Positions 28,099-36,520 of a stretch of DNA of 64,000 nucleotides are shown one piece after another. The notes beneath the pieces were generated by a model, which was given only the letters and a program-made list of their open reading frames with translations, did not search any database and was not told the DNA's origin. Each line of letters opens with the position of its first letter. Within the stretch, counting starts at the first letter, position 1. Source of the stretch: MED-G78 sp964275345 (GTDB taxonomy: Bacteria > Pseudomonadota > Gammaproteobacteria > Magnimaribacterales > D2472); the NCBI GenBank assembly GCA_964275345.1, contig CAXYBK010000003.1:434001-498000 (forward strand). The letters run 5' to 3'. A program made the translations under genes and the position numbers.

Positions 28099-30201
28099 AT
28101 GGCAAGAGAAATTGTTTTAAATAAATATCGTAATGTTGGTATATGTGCACACGTAGACGCAGGTAAAACAACAACAACAGAAAGAGTTCTTTTTTACACA
28201 GGTTTATCTCACAAGATTGGTGAGGTTCATGATGGTGCAGCTGTAATGGACTGGATGGAGCAAGAGCAGGAAAGAGGAATTACGATTACTTCCGCTGCTA
28301 CTACATGTTTTTGGAGTGGAATGGAGCAACAATTCCCACAACATAGAATTAATATTATCGATACTCCTGGTCACGTCGACTTTACTATTGAAGTAGAAAG
28401 ATCATTAAGAGTTTTAGATGGAGCAGTTGTAGTTTTCTGCGCAACTTCAGGTGTTGAACCACAATCTGAAACTGTATGGAGACAAGCTAATAGATATGAA
28501 GTTCCTAGAATTGTTTTTGTTAACAAGATGGATAGAGCTGGAGCTGACTTTGAAAGGGTAGTTGCTCAAATAAAAGACAGACTTCAAGCAAACATTATCC
28601 CTATTCAATACAACATAGGTGCAGAAGAAAATTTTAAAGGTGTTGTAGACCTTATTAATATGAGAGCAATTTACTGGAATGAAGAAGATCAAGGTTTAAC
28701 CTTTGATTCTAAAGAGGTTCCAGAGGACCTACTTGAGAAGTGCTCACAATTAAGAGAAGAAATGGTAGAGGCTGCAGCCGAGGCTAATGAAGAGCTTATG
28801 GAAGCTTATTTAGATTCAGGAGAGCTTTCTATTGATCAAATTAAAGAAGGTTTAAGAATTAGATCTTTAGCTAACGAATTAATATTAGGTTTATGTGGTT
28901 CAGCTTTTAAAAATAAAGGCGTTCAAGCAATGCTTGATGCTATTGTGGATTTCTTACCTGCTCCAGATGAAGTTAAAGCTATCGAAGGTGTTATTCCAAA
29001 TAATAGTGAAGAAGATGAAGAAAGTGACTCTAGGAAATCATCTGATGATGAGCCTTTTGCAGCGCTGGCATTTAAAATAGCAACTGACCCATTTGTTGGA
29101 ACTCTAACTTTTATAAGAGTTTATTCAGGTGTTTTATCAGTTGGTGATGGTGTCATGAATACCACTAAATCCAAGAAAGAAAGAGTTGGAAGAATGGTGC
29201 AAATGCATTCAAATAATAGAGAAGAGATTAAAGAAGTAAGAGCTGGTGATATTGCAGCATGTATCGGTCTTAAAGATATCACAACTGGAGATACTCTCTC
29301 TGATGCATCTAAACCTATTGTTTTGGAAAGAATGGATTTTCCAGAACCAGTTATTTCTGTTGCAGTTGAACCAAAATCTAAGCCAGACCAAGAGAAAATG
29401 TCTATGGCTCTTGGAAAACTTGCACAAGAAGATCCTTCATTTAGAGTTACAAGTGATGAAGAGTCAGGTCAAACAATTATTTCAGGAATGGGAGAGCTTC
29501 ATCTCGATGTCCTTGTCGACAGAATGAGAAGAGAATTTTCAGTCGAAGCAAATATAGGCAAGCCCCAAGTTTCATACAGAGAAACTATTAAAGAAACCGT
29601 TCAAGTTGAAGGAAAATTTGTAAGACAAAGTGGTGGTAAAGGTCAATATGGACATGTTTGGATAAAATTAGAGCCTCTAGGTCTAGATGATGAATATGAA
29701 TTTGTTGATAAAATTGTTGGTGGAGCAATTCCAAAAGAGTATATACCAGCAGTTAATAAAGGTATTCAAGAGCAAATGCAAAACGGAGTTATAGCTGGAT
29801 ATCCGCTTTTAGCTCTCAGAGCTACGCTTTATGACGGTTCTTTCCATGATGTAGATTCAAATGAAATGGCTTTTAAAATTGCTGGATCTTTAGCCTTAAA
29901 AGATGGTGCTAATAAAGCTAAGCCTGCGCTGTTAGAGCCAATAATGAAAGTTGTTGTAGTTACCCCTGAAGATCATATGGGTGACGTAGTTGGAGATTTA
30001 AATAGAAGAAGAGGCATTATTTTAGGTATGGATGACATAACTTCCGGTAAAGAAGTTTCATCAGAAGTTCCGCTTGCTGAGATGTTTGGTTATGCAACAG
30101 ATTTAAGATCTCAAACTCAAGGAAGAGCTACATTTACAATGGAATTCACTAAGTATGGTGAAGTTCCTAATAATATTGCAGAAGGGTTAAAATCCTCGTA
30201 A
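28099..30201 (+). CDS. fusA: elongation factor G
   Basis: Translocation GTPase, 700 aa (704 in E. coli). Guanine-nucleotide motifs AHVDAGKT (17-24), DTPGH and NKMD are present, then domain II, and domains III-V ending in the C-terminal TMEFTKYGEVP region. An acidic, Ser-rich stretch (SEEDEESDSRKSSDDE, about 303-318) lies at the G'/domain II junction, a known variable region. In many bacteria tuf follows; here the next gene is rpsJ, behind its own promoter. The FusA1 type is clear from the operon. Confidence 0.98.
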   Translation: MAREIVLNKYRNVGICAHVDAGKTTTTERVLFYTGLSHKIGEVHDGAAVMDWMEQEQERGITITSAATTCFWSGMEQQFPQHRINIIDTPGHVDFTIEVERSLRVLDGAVVVFCATSGVEPQSETVWRQANRYEVPRIVFVNKMDRAGADFERVVAQIKDRLQANIIPIQYNIGAEENFKGVVDLINMRAIYWNEEDQGLTFDSKEVPEDLLEKCSQLREEMVEAAAEANEELMEAYLDSGELSIDQIKEGLRIRSLANELILGLCGSAFKNKGVQAMLDAIVDFLPAPDEVKAIEGVIPNNSEEDEESDSRKSSDDEPFAALAFKIATDPFVGTLTFIRVYSGVLSVGDGVMNTTKSKKERVGRMVQMHSNNREEIKEVRAGDIAACIGLKDITTGDTLSDASKPIVLERMDFPEPVISVAVEPKSKPDQEKMSMALGKLAQEDPSFRVTSDEESGQTIISGMGELHLDVLVDRMRREFSVEANIGKPQVSYRETIKETVQVEGKFVRQSGGKGQYGHVWIKLEPLGLDDEYEFVDKIVGGAIPKEYIPAVNKGIQEQMQNGVIAGYPLLALRATLYDGSFHDVDSNEMAFKIAGSLALKDGANKAKPALLEPIMKVVVVTPEDHMGDVVGDLNRRRGIILGMDDITSGKEVSSEVPLAEMFGYATDLRSQTQGRATFTMEFTKYGEVPNNIAEGLKSS

Positions 30202-30231
30202 AAATAGGAATTATAAAACTGATCAATTATG

Positions 30232-30261
30232 TTGACAGTATTGCTCCTAGGGGCTTAGAAT
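30232..30261 (+). promoter_or_regulatory. sigma-70 promoter for the S10 ribosomal protein operon
   Basis: A perfect TTGACA is followed after 18 bp by TAGAAT and then ACGCCAC, the same discriminator seen at the tRNA-Thr-tuf promoter. It is the only strong promoter before the run of 29 ribosomal genes. The predicted leader is about 58 nt, too short for the E. coli L4-responsive leader (about 170 nt). Confidence 0.8.
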
Positions 30262-30325
30262 ACGCCACATTTTGCAATTAGCAGAACGTGAAAATAAAAG
30301 AATTAATAGGTAAAAAATAGGAAAA

Positions 30326-30637
30326 ATGGACAATCAATCAATAAGAATTAGGCTTAAAGCATTTGATTATAGATTGATCGATGCATCTACAAAGTTAATT
30401 GTAGAAACAGTCAAGAAGACAGGTGCATTAGTAAGAGGGCCAATTCCATTACCTGTAAAAAAGGAAAGAACAACAATATTGACTTCTCCGCATAAAGATA
30501 AAGATGCAAGAGATCAATATGAAATAGTTACATACAAAAGGCTTATGGACATAGTTGAACCAACTGACAAAACAGTTGATGCGCTAATGAAATTAGATCT
30601 ATCCGCAGGGGTAGATGTCCAAATAAGTCTTGGTTAG
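30326..30637 (+). CDS. rpsJ: 30S ribosomal protein S10 (NusE)
   Basis: Assembles in the 30S head and also binds NusG/NusB in antitermination. It has 103 aa, identical in length to E. coli S10. Recognisable segments are IRIRLKAFDYRLIDAST near the start, GPIPLPVKKER (about 38-48) and the C-terminal SAGVDVQISLG. AGGA lies 4-7 nt before the ATG. It is the first gene of the S10-spc-alpha run and is separated from rplC by an unusually wide 63-nt gap. Confidence 0.98.
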   Translation: MDNQSIRIRLKAFDYRLIDASTKLIVETVKKTGALVRGPIPLPVKKERTTILTSPHKDKDARDQYEIVTYKRLMDIVEPTDKTVDALMKLDLSAGVDVQISLG

Positions 30638-30700
30638 TAAATAATTTTTAACGCTTAGGCGGCCATAGAGGGTTAGTAGCCCCGTAAAAAGGAGAGTAAA
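30638..30700 (+). other. rpsJ-rplC intergenic element
   Basis: This 63-nt gap is the widest inside the S10-spc-alpha run. Its second half is G+C-rich against an AT-rich background (GGCGGCCATAGAGGGTTAG, then TAGCCCCGT) and can form at least a short GGG/CCC stem just before the rplC AGGAG. It may control rplC translation. I recognise no known motif. Confidence 0.3.
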
Positions 30701-31336
30701 TTGAGCACTGGCTTAATAGGAAAAAAATCTGGAATGTCACGTCTTTTCTTAGAAGACGGAACATCCATACCTGTAACTGTAATTTCTGTATGCGGTAACT
30801 TTGTTGCTGACATTAAAACTTCAGATAGAGATGGATATGACGCACTTGTTGTATCTAAAACAAAGAAATCAAACAACTTAACAAAATCAACCTCAGAATT
30901 TTTTAAAAAAGTTAATCTTGAACCTGGTAAATTAGCTGAGTTCAGAACAGATGCTAATAATGCTTCTGGATATCAAATCGGTAATCATCTTACAGCTGAT
31001 GTTTTTGAAACCGGCCAATATGTTGACATCACTGGAACCTCAAAAGGTAAGGGTTATGCGGGGGTTATCAAACGTCATAATTTTGCAATGCAAGATGCTA
31101 CTCATGGTAATTCACTTTCTCACAGAGCTCATGGTTCTATTGGACAGTGTCAAACTCCAGGTAGGGTTTGGAAAGGAAAAAAAATGTCGGGCCATATGGG
31201 TAATGCAACTACTACAGTGCAAAGCTTAAAAATTGTTGAATTAGATGTTGAGAATAATGTTCTTTATGTAAAAGGAGCAGTTCCAGGATTTAACGGATCA
31301 GATCTAAAAATTAAACCATCACTCAAGAAAAAATGA
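30701..31336 (+). CDS. rplC: 50S ribosomal protein L3
   Basis: Early-assembly 23S protein reaching toward the peptidyl-transferase centre. It has 211 aa (209 in E. coli). The start is TTG at 30701, backed by AGGAGAG 5-10 nt upstream and by alignment of LIGKKSGMSRLFLEDG with other L3 N-termini. The conserved loop HGSIGQCQTPGRVWKGKKM contains the glutamine methylated in E. coli. The stop overlaps the rplD start (ATGA). Confidence 0.97.
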   Translation: MSTGLIGKKSGMSRLFLEDGTSIPVTVISVCGNFVADIKTSDRDGYDALVVSKTKKSNNLTKSTSEFFKKVNLEPGKLAEFRTDANNASGYQIGNHLTADVFETGQYVDITGTSKGKGYAGVIKRHNFAMQDATHGNSLSHRAHGSIGQCQTPGRVWKGKKMSGHMGNATTTVQSLKIVELDVENNVLYVKGAVPGFNGSDLKIKPSLKKK

Positions 31337-31944
31337 AGATAGATTTACTAACAGCATCTACGAAAAAAGCAGATATTACAATTTCTGAAGCTACCTTTGG
31401 TAAAGATTTTAATGAGTCATTAGTTCATCAGGCTGTTGTCAGTTATATGGCTGGATCAAGACAAGGATCATCTAAGCAAAAAACTCGTTCAGAAGTAAGA
31501 GGTGGCGGTAAAAAGCCATATGCACAAAAAGGAACTGGTAGAGCCAGAGCAGGAACAATCAGAAGTCCATTATGGAGAGGTGGCGGAGTTACTTTTGCTG
31601 CAACCCCAAGAGACTATAGTAAGAAAATTAATAAGAAAATGTACAGAGCTGCTCTGAGATCTATATTTTCAGAATTGTTAAGACAAGGTAAATTAGTAGC
31701 AATTGAAACTCCTGTTTTAGAGAAACCTAAAACTAAAGAGATAGCAAAGTTCTTAAATGATTTTTCATTAAGTAAAGTTTTATTTATTACAGATGCTTTT
31801 GACTCCAATTTTTATCTCTCTGCAAGAAACATACCAAATGTTGATGTAATAACAGTTAAAGAAATAAACCCAGTAATTTTATTAAGAGCTGACAAAGTTG
31901 CAGTTACTGCTGAAGCATTTAAGTTAATTGAGGAGTGGATCTAA
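31333..31944 (+). CDS. rplD: 50S ribosomal protein L4
   Basis: Lines the peptide exit tunnel through an extended loop. It has 203 aa (201 in E. coli), with the loop region KQKTRSEVRGGGKKPYAQKG followed by TGRARAGTIRSPLWRGGG. In E. coli L4 also represses the S10 operon by acting on the mRNA leader; the short leader here makes that unlikely. It overlaps rplC by 4 nt and rplW by 1 nt. Confidence 0.97.
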   Translation: MKIDLLTASTKKADITISEATFGKDFNESLVHQAVVSYMAGSRQGSSKQKTRSEVRGGGKKPYAQKGTGRARAGTIRSPLWRGGGVTFAATPRDYSKKINKKMYRAALRSIFSELLRQGKLVAIETPVLEKPKTKEIAKFLNDFSLSKVLFITDAFDSNFYLSARNIPNVDVITVKEINPVILLRADKVAVTAEAFKLIEEWI

Positions 31945-32240
31945 TGTTTAACGAAAAACTCTATACCTTAATTAAAGCTCCAATAGTTACCGAAAAATCT
32001 GCCAGAGTTAATGAAGCTCATAAACAAGTAGTTTTTAAAGTTGATTTAAATGCTAATAAGAGAGAAATAAAACAAGCTGTAGAAGAGCTTTTTAAAGTTA
32101 AAGTCCTTGCAGTTACAACATCAGTGGTTAAAGGGAAAACAAAAAGAAATAGAACAGGTACTTATAAAAGATCTAATTATAAAAAAGCTTTTGTTACTTT
32201 AAGCCAAGATTCTGAGATTCAATTTGAGGGAATTAATTAA
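31944..32240 (+). CDS. rplW: 50S ribosomal protein L23
   Basis: Sits at the tunnel exit, the docking site for trigger factor and SRP. I start it at ATG 31944, which shares a base with the rplD stop (TAATG) and has AGGAG 8 nt upstream; a GTG nine bases earlier is in phase but lies within that ribosome site. The product is 98 aa (100 in E. coli) with LIKAPIVTEKSARVNE near the start and the VKGKTKRNRTGTYKRSNYKK loop. Confidence 0.95.
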   Translation: MFNEKLYTLIKAPIVTEKSARVNEAHKQVVFKVDLNANKREIKQAVEELFKVKVLAVTTSVVKGKTKRNRTGTYKRSNYKKAFVTLSQDSEIQFEGIN

Positions 32241-32242
32241 AA

Positions 32243-33070
32243 ATGACTATTGTTAAGGCAAAGCCTACCAGTCCAGCCAGAAGGCATGTCGTATCAGTTA
32301 AATCTGATTTACATAAAGGAAAACCTTTTAAAGCATTACTGCAGCCTAAATCCAAAAATGGTGGACGAAATAATAATGGTCGAATTACTGTTCGTCATCA
32401 AGGTGGCGGCCATAAACAACACTACAGAATTATTGACTTTAAAAGAGATAAATTAGATATATCAGCAATAGTAGAAACTATTGAATATGATCCAAATAGA
32501 ACCGCACATATTGCATTACTAAAGTACAAAGATGGAGAAAGAAAATACATTATTGCTCCAGCTAAACTGAAAGTAGGTGATGAAGTAATATCCTCAGATT
32601 CTGCGGACATTAAGACCGGCAACTCAATGAAACTTAAGGACATTCCTCTTGGTACGAATGTTCATTGTATTGAACTAAAACCTTTGAAAGGCGCTCAGCT
32701 TGCAAGAAGTGCTGGCACTTCAGCTAGGCTAATAGCAAAAGAAGGTATTTATGCAACACTTAGACTTCAATCTGGAGAAACTAGAAAAGTATTATCAGAT
32801 TGCAGAGCAACTCTAGGCACTGTATGCAATAGCGAACATAATCTCCGATCTCTAGGTAAAGCTGGAGCTAAAAGATGGAGAGGAGTTAGACCAACAGTTA
32901 GAGGTGTTGCTATGAATCCAGTTGATCACCCTCATGGTGGTGGTGAAGGAAGAACATCAGGCGGAAGACACCCATCTACTCCATGGGGTGTTCCAACAAA
33001 AGGATATAAAACAAGAAAGAATAAGAGAACTAATGATTTGATAATCAGAAGAAAAGGAAGTAGGAAGTAA
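32243..33070 (+). CDS. rplB: 50S ribosomal protein L2
   Basis: Large-subunit core protein needed for subunit joining. It has 275 aa (273 in E. coli). Present are the RNA-binding GGRNNNGRITVRHQGGGHKQ segment and the C-terminal GVAMNPVDHPHGGGEGRTSG block with the histidine considered important for activity. It starts 2 nt after rplW and ends 3 nt before rpsS. Confidence 0.98.
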   Translation: MTIVKAKPTSPARRHVVSVKSDLHKGKPFKALLQPKSKNGGRNNNGRITVRHQGGGHKQHYRIIDFKRDKLDISAIVETIEYDPNRTAHIALLKYKDGERKYIIAPAKLKVGDEVISSDSADIKTGNSMKLKDIPLGTNVHCIELKPLKGAQLARSAGTSARLIAKEGIYATLRLQSGETRKVLSDCRATLGTVCNSEHNLRSLGKAGAKRWRGVRPTVRGVAMNPVDHPHGGGEGRTSGGRHPSTPWGVPTKGYKTRKNKRTNDLIIRRKGSRK

Positions 33071-33073
33071 ATT

Positions 33074-33346
33074 ATGCCAAGATCACTAAAAAAAGGCCCG
33101 TTTATAGATCTTTCATTAGAAAAGAAAGTTGACGCAGCTAATGCATCTAATGATAAAAGACCTATTAAAACTTGGTCTAGAAGATCAATGGTAATGCCAT
33201 CAATGGTGGGTTTAACGATTGCAGTTCACAATGGAAGACAGCATGTGCCTGTATACATTAATGAAGATATGGTTGGACATAAACTAGGCGAATTTGCAAT
33301 TACAAGAACATTCAAAATGCATTCAGGTGATAGGAAGACTAAATAA
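33074..33346 (+). CDS. rpsS: 30S ribosomal protein S19
   Basis: 30S head protein paired with S13. The 90-aa product begins MPRSLKKGPFIDLSLEKKV and contains the highly conserved WSRRSMVMPSMVGLTIAVHN and GHKLGEFAITRTF segments. E. coli S19 has 92 aa. The stop overlaps the rplV ATG by one base. Confidence 0.98.
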   Translation: MPRSLKKGPFIDLSLEKKVDAANASNDKRPIKTWSRRSMVMPSMVGLTIAVHNGRQHVPVYINEDMVGHKLGEFAITRTFKMHSGDRKTK

Positions 33347-33684
33347 TGGAAACAAGAGCATATCTAAAAGGAACTAGATTATCTCCGCAAAAGGCTGGTT
33401 TGGTAGCTAATGCGGTTAGAGGTAAGTCAGTTCAAGATGCAATGGACTTTTTAGTTTTTAATAAACAAAAGGGATCTGCTGTTATTAAAAAATTATTAGA
33501 GTCAGCAATTGCAAATGCAGAGAATAACGAGAAAGCTGATATTGATCTTTTAGTTATTAAATCAATAATTGTTAACCAAGGAATGAGATTAAAACGTATG
33601 AAGCCACGTGCAAGAGGTAGAGCAGATAGGATAATAAAACCTACATGCCATATCGAAATCATACTTACTGATCAGGAGAAATAA
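33346..33684 (+). CDS. rplV: 50S ribosomal protein L22
   Basis: Its beta-hairpin loop helps form the exit tunnel constriction with L4. It has 112 aa (110 in E. coli), with AYLKGTRLSPQKAGLVANAV at the start and the hairpin tip KRMKPRARGRADRIIKPTCH, which shows no macrolide-resistance deletion by eye. One-base overlaps link it to both rpsS and rpsC. Confidence 0.98.
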   Translation: METRAYLKGTRLSPQKAGLVANAVRGKSVQDAMDFLVFNKQKGSAVIKKLLESAIANAENNEKADIDLLVIKSIIVNQGMRLKRMKPRARGRADRIIKPTCHIEIILTDQEK

Positions 33685-34337
33685 TGGGACAAAAAGTACA
33701 CCCTATCGGTTTTAGACTAGGAGTTGTTAAAAAGCACAACGCTAATTGGTATGCAAAAGGTAAAGCATTTGCAGAAAATGTTGTTCAAGATCTGAAGGTT
33801 AGAGAATATTTTAAGAAGAGACTTAAGTTCTCTTCAGTTAGTAAGATTGAGCTTGAGAGATCTGCTGATAATTTTGTAGTGTTTATTCATACCTCTAGAC
33901 CAGGAATTATTATTGGTAAAAGAGGAGAGGAAATTGAAAACCTTAAAAAAGCAGTTGAAAAAATTGTTGGCCAACCGACTCAAATAAATATTAAAGAAGT
34001 TAAGAAGCCTGATTTAGACGCAACTATTTTAGCTGAGGGTGTCGCTCAGCAGCTAGAGAGAAGAGTTATGTTTAGAAGAGCTATGAAAAGAACAGTTCAA
34101 AGCGCCCTCAGACAAAGTGCTAAAGGTGTAAGAATCGAAGTTTCAGGAAGACTAAATGGCGCTGAAATAGCGAGAACTGAATGGTATAGAGAAGGAAGAG
34201 TACCACTTCATACATTAAGAGCAGATATTGATTATGGTACAGCTGAAGCTTTAACTACATATGGAATTATTGGAGTAAAGGTTTGGGTGTTTAAGGGTGA
34301 AGTAATGGGCGACCCATTCAAACAAGAAGATAAATAA
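33684..34337 (+). CDS. rpsC: 30S ribosomal protein S3
   Basis: mRNA entry-channel protein with helicase-like function. It has 217 aa, a little shorter at the C-terminus than E. coli S3 (233 aa). It starts MGQKVHPIGFRLGVVKKHN and has the KH-domain GxxG motif IIIGKRGEEIENL (about 76-88). The C-terminal domain keeps SGRLNGAEIARTEWYREGRV. It begins on the last base of rplV; rplP follows after 11 nt. Confidence 0.98.
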   Translation: MGQKVHPIGFRLGVVKKHNANWYAKGKAFAENVVQDLKVREYFKKRLKFSSVSKIELERSADNFVVFIHTSRPGIIIGKRGEEIENLKKAVEKIVGQPTQINIKEVKKPDLDATILAEGVAQQLERRVMFRRAMKRTVQSALRQSAKGVRIEVSGRLNGAEIARTEWYREGRVPLHTLRADIDYGTAEALTTYGIIGVKVWVFKGEVMGDPFKQEDK

Positions 34338-34348
34338 ATTTAAATATT

Positions 34349-34756
34349 ATGTTACAACCAAAACAAACAAAATTTAGAAAAATGCATAAAGGCCGAAATA
34401 GAGGCCTAGCACAAAATGGTAATACCGTTGCATTTGGAAGATTTGGTCTAGTTGCCGCTGATAGAGGAAGAATTACAGCTCGACAAATCGAAGCTGCAAG
34501 GCGAGCTATGACAAGACATATTAAAAGGGGCGGTAATATATGGATAAGACTATTCCCTGATAAACCAATTACAAAAAAACCTCTTGAGGTAAGAATGGGA
34601 AAAGGTAAGGGAAATGTTGAATATTGGGTAGCATTAGTTCAACCGGGAAAGGTTATGTTTGAAATGGCTGGAGTAACAGAAGAGCTTGCAAGAGAAGCAT
34701 TTAAATTAGCATCTGCCAAGCTGCCAGTAAAAACTCGTTTCTTAAAGAAGGATTAG
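34349..34756 (+). CDS. rplP: 50S ribosomal protein L16
   Basis: Helps position A-site tRNA. It has 135 aa (136 in E. coli), starting MLQPKQTKFRKMHKGRNRGL and keeping ARRAMTRHIKRGGNIWIRLF and the MGKGKGNVEYWVALVQPG loop, which holds the arginine hydroxylated in E. coli position 81 (here M-G-K-G). It is followed after 4 nt by rpmC. Confidence 0.98.
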   Translation: MLQPKQTKFRKMHKGRNRGLAQNGNTVAFGRFGLVAADRGRITARQIEAARRAMTRHIKRGGNIWIRLFPDKPITKKPLEVRMGKGKGNVEYWVALVQPGKVMFEMAGVTEELAREAFKLASAKLPVKTRFLKKD

Positions 34757-34760
34757 TAAC

Positions 34761-34967
34761 ATGAGTAAAGAATTAATAGACCTAAGAAAAAAAGATTTAG
34801 ATCAACTAAATCAAGAATTAGCTTCTGTGAGAGCTGAGCAATTTACTATGCGTATTAAACATAAAACTGGACAACTTAACGAAACAAATCTTTTAAAAAA
34901 TACTAGAAGAAAGATAGCAAGAATTAAAACTCTAATTACAGAGACAAAGAATAAGGAAGTTAAATAA
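34761..34967 (+). CDS. rpmC: 50S ribosomal protein L29
   Basis: Small helical protein at the tunnel exit, next to L23. It has 68 aa (63 in E. coli). A two-helix pattern is clear, with LRKKDLDQLNQELASVRAEQ in the first helix and the conserved NTRRKIARIKTLITE in the second. One-base overlap (TAATG) with rpsQ. Confidence 0.96.
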   Translation: MSKELIDLRKKDLDQLNQELASVRAEQFTMRIKHKTGQLNETNLLKNTRRKIARIKTLITETKNKEVK

Positions 34968-35266
34968 TGGCATCTTCAAATCCAAGACTATTAACTGGAG
35001 TTGTTATATCTGACAAAGCAGATAAAACAATAACCGTTAAAGTCGAAAGAAAAGTTAGACATCCGCTTTATGGAAAAATAATGAAGCGAACAACCAAGGT
35101 GCATGCTCACGATGAAAGCAACGCTGCAAGTACAGGAGATATCGTCACAGTAAAAGAATGTCGACCTATTTCTAAAAGTAAAACATGGGTTTTAGTAACT
35201 GATCAAGAGATGGCTGCAACTAGTTCTGTAGTCAATGATGAAGAAGTATTAGAGGAGACAGACTAA
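34967..35266 (+). CDS. rpsQ: 30S ribosomal protein S17, with acidic C-terminal extension
   Basis: Primary 16S-binding OB-fold protein. The core (about 1-83) is normal: LTGVVISDKADKTITVKVER and the RHPLYGKIMKRTTKVHAHDE loop. At 99 aa it is about 15 residues longer than E. coli S17 (84 aa); the extra tail is acidic (DEEVLEETD at the end). The reading frame is continuous and the stop overlaps the rplN ATG, so the tail is not a frameshift product of a gap. Confidence 0.96.
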   Translation: MASSNPRLLTGVVISDKADKTITVKVERKVRHPLYGKIMKRTTKVHAHDESNAASTGDIVTVKECRPISKSKTWVLVTDQEMAATSSVVNDEEVLEETD

Positions 35267-35634
35267 TGATACAGATGCAGACTATTCTTAAAATTTGTGA
35301 TAACAGCGGAGCTAGAAGTGTTATGTGCATCAAAGTTCTTGGTGGGTCAAAAAGACGTTATGCCAATATTGGCGACATCATTAAAGTTGCTGTACGTGAA
35401 GCTATTCCAACTGGAAAAGTAAAAAAGGGTCAAGTTGTAGATGCCTTAATTGTTAGAACTAAAAAAGGTGTAAGACGAAGAGACGGATCGTTAATTAAAT
35501 TTGATGAAAATGCAGCAGTCTTATTAAACAATCAAAAAGCTCCAATAGGAACCAGGGTATTTGGCCCAGTAACAAGAGAGCTTAGAGATGGAAGTTATAT
35601 GAAGATTCTATCCTTAGCCCCAGAAGTTTTATAA
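35266..35634 (+). CDS. rplN: 50S ribosomal protein L14
   Basis: Interface protein that also binds the silencing factor RsfS in other bacteria. It has 122 aa (123 in E. coli), starting MIQMQTILKICDNSGARSVM and containing VRTKKGVRRRDGSLIKFDEN and the C-terminal GTRVFGPVTRELR. It heads the spc gene set; the one-base overlap with rpsQ leaves no room for a separate spc promoter directly upstream. Confidence 0.98.
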   Translation: MIQMQTILKICDNSGARSVMCIKVLGGSKRRYANIGDIIKVAVREAIPTGKVKKGQVVDALIVRTKKGVRRRDGSLIKFDENAAVLLNNQKAPIGTRVFGPVTRELRDGSYMKILSLAPEVL

Positions 35635-35972
35635 TGAATAAGTTAGTAAAAACAAATACAAAATTAAAAACTGGTGATGAAGTAATTGTCATCACTGGCA
35701 AAGATATTGGTAAAAAAGGCAATATTAGAAAAATAATGAAGAGTAACAATAGAGTAATTGTTACTGGAATCAATATGGTTAAAAAACATACTAAGCCTAA
35801 TCCTCAAATGGGAGTAACTGGTGGAATAGTTGAGCAAGAAGCAGCTATTGATCTATCCAATGTATCTATTTGGAATCCTAAGAAAAAAGGTGCGGATAAA
35901 ATTAAGTACTCAGAAGATAAAGATGGTAAGAAAATAAGATTATTTAAGTCTAACGACGCGGAAATTAAGTAG
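35634..35972 (+). CDS. rplX: 50S ribosomal protein L24
   Basis: Assembly initiator near the tunnel exit, with a KOW domain. It has 112 aa (104 in E. coli). The KOW motif is GDEVIVITGKDIGKKGNI (about 15-32), followed by NMVKKHTKPNPQMGVTGGIV. rplE follows with no gap. In E. coli the rplX-rplE junction carries the S8 regulatory site, which here could only exist inside coding sequence. Confidence 0.97.
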   Translation: MNKLVKTNTKLKTGDEVIVITGKDIGKKGNIRKIMKSNNRVIVTGINMVKKHTKPNPQMGVTGGIVEQEAAIDLSNVSIWNPKKKGADKIKYSEDKDGKKIRLFKSNDAEIK

Positions 35973-36512
35973 ATGGCTAATTTAAAACAAAAATTTAACA
36001 AAGAAATGGTTCCTGTTTTACAAGAAAAGCTAGGAATGAATAATGTTATGGCTGTTCCTAGACTTAAAAAAGTTGTTATCAACATGGGAGTTGGACAAGC
36101 TTTAACAGATAAAAAACATTTAACATCTGCTGTTGCAGATCTAGAGTCTATATCAGGTCAAAAAGTTGTAACTACTAAAGCCAGAAAATCAGTTGCAAGT
36201 TTTAAAATTAGAGAAGGTTATCCGATAGGTTGCAAGGTAACACTTAGAGGCGAAAGAATGTATGACTTCATAGAAAGGCTTATAAATATTGCTATACCTA
36301 GGGAAAGAGATTTTAGAGGATTAAACCCTAAATCATTTGATGGCCAGGGTAATTACAGTTTTGGAATTAAAGAGCAAATAATTTTCCCAGAAATAAATTA
36401 TGACAATATAGATAATATTAGAGGTATGGATGTCTGCATAAATACCTCTGCTAACACAAAGGAAGAAGCTAAAGCTTTATTAGAAGTTTTAGATTTTCCG
36501 TTTAAGAAGTAG
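35973..36512 (+). CDS. rplE: 50S ribosomal protein L5
   Basis: Binds 5S rRNA and contacts P-site tRNA. Its length of 179 aa equals E. coli L5. It has NVMAVPRLKKVVINMGVGQA near the N-terminus and GNYSFGIKEQIIFPEINYDN in the second half. The ATG follows the rplX stop directly. rpsN comes 8 nt later. Confidence 0.98.
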   Translation: MANLKQKFNKEMVPVLQEKLGMNNVMAVPRLKKVVINMGVGQALTDKKHLTSAVADLESISGQKVVTTKARKSVASFKIREGYPIGCKVTLRGERMYDFIERLINIAIPRERDFRGLNPKSFDGQGNYSFGIKEQIIFPEINYDNIDNIRGMDVCINTSANTKEEAKALLEVLDFPFKK

Positions 36513-36520
36513 GAAAATAA

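Noticed and set aside
30202..30325. A tuf remnant or L4-responsive S10 leader after fusA
   Set aside because: The gap has no tuf-like codons, and the predicted transcript leader of about 58 nt is too short for the E. coli-type structure.
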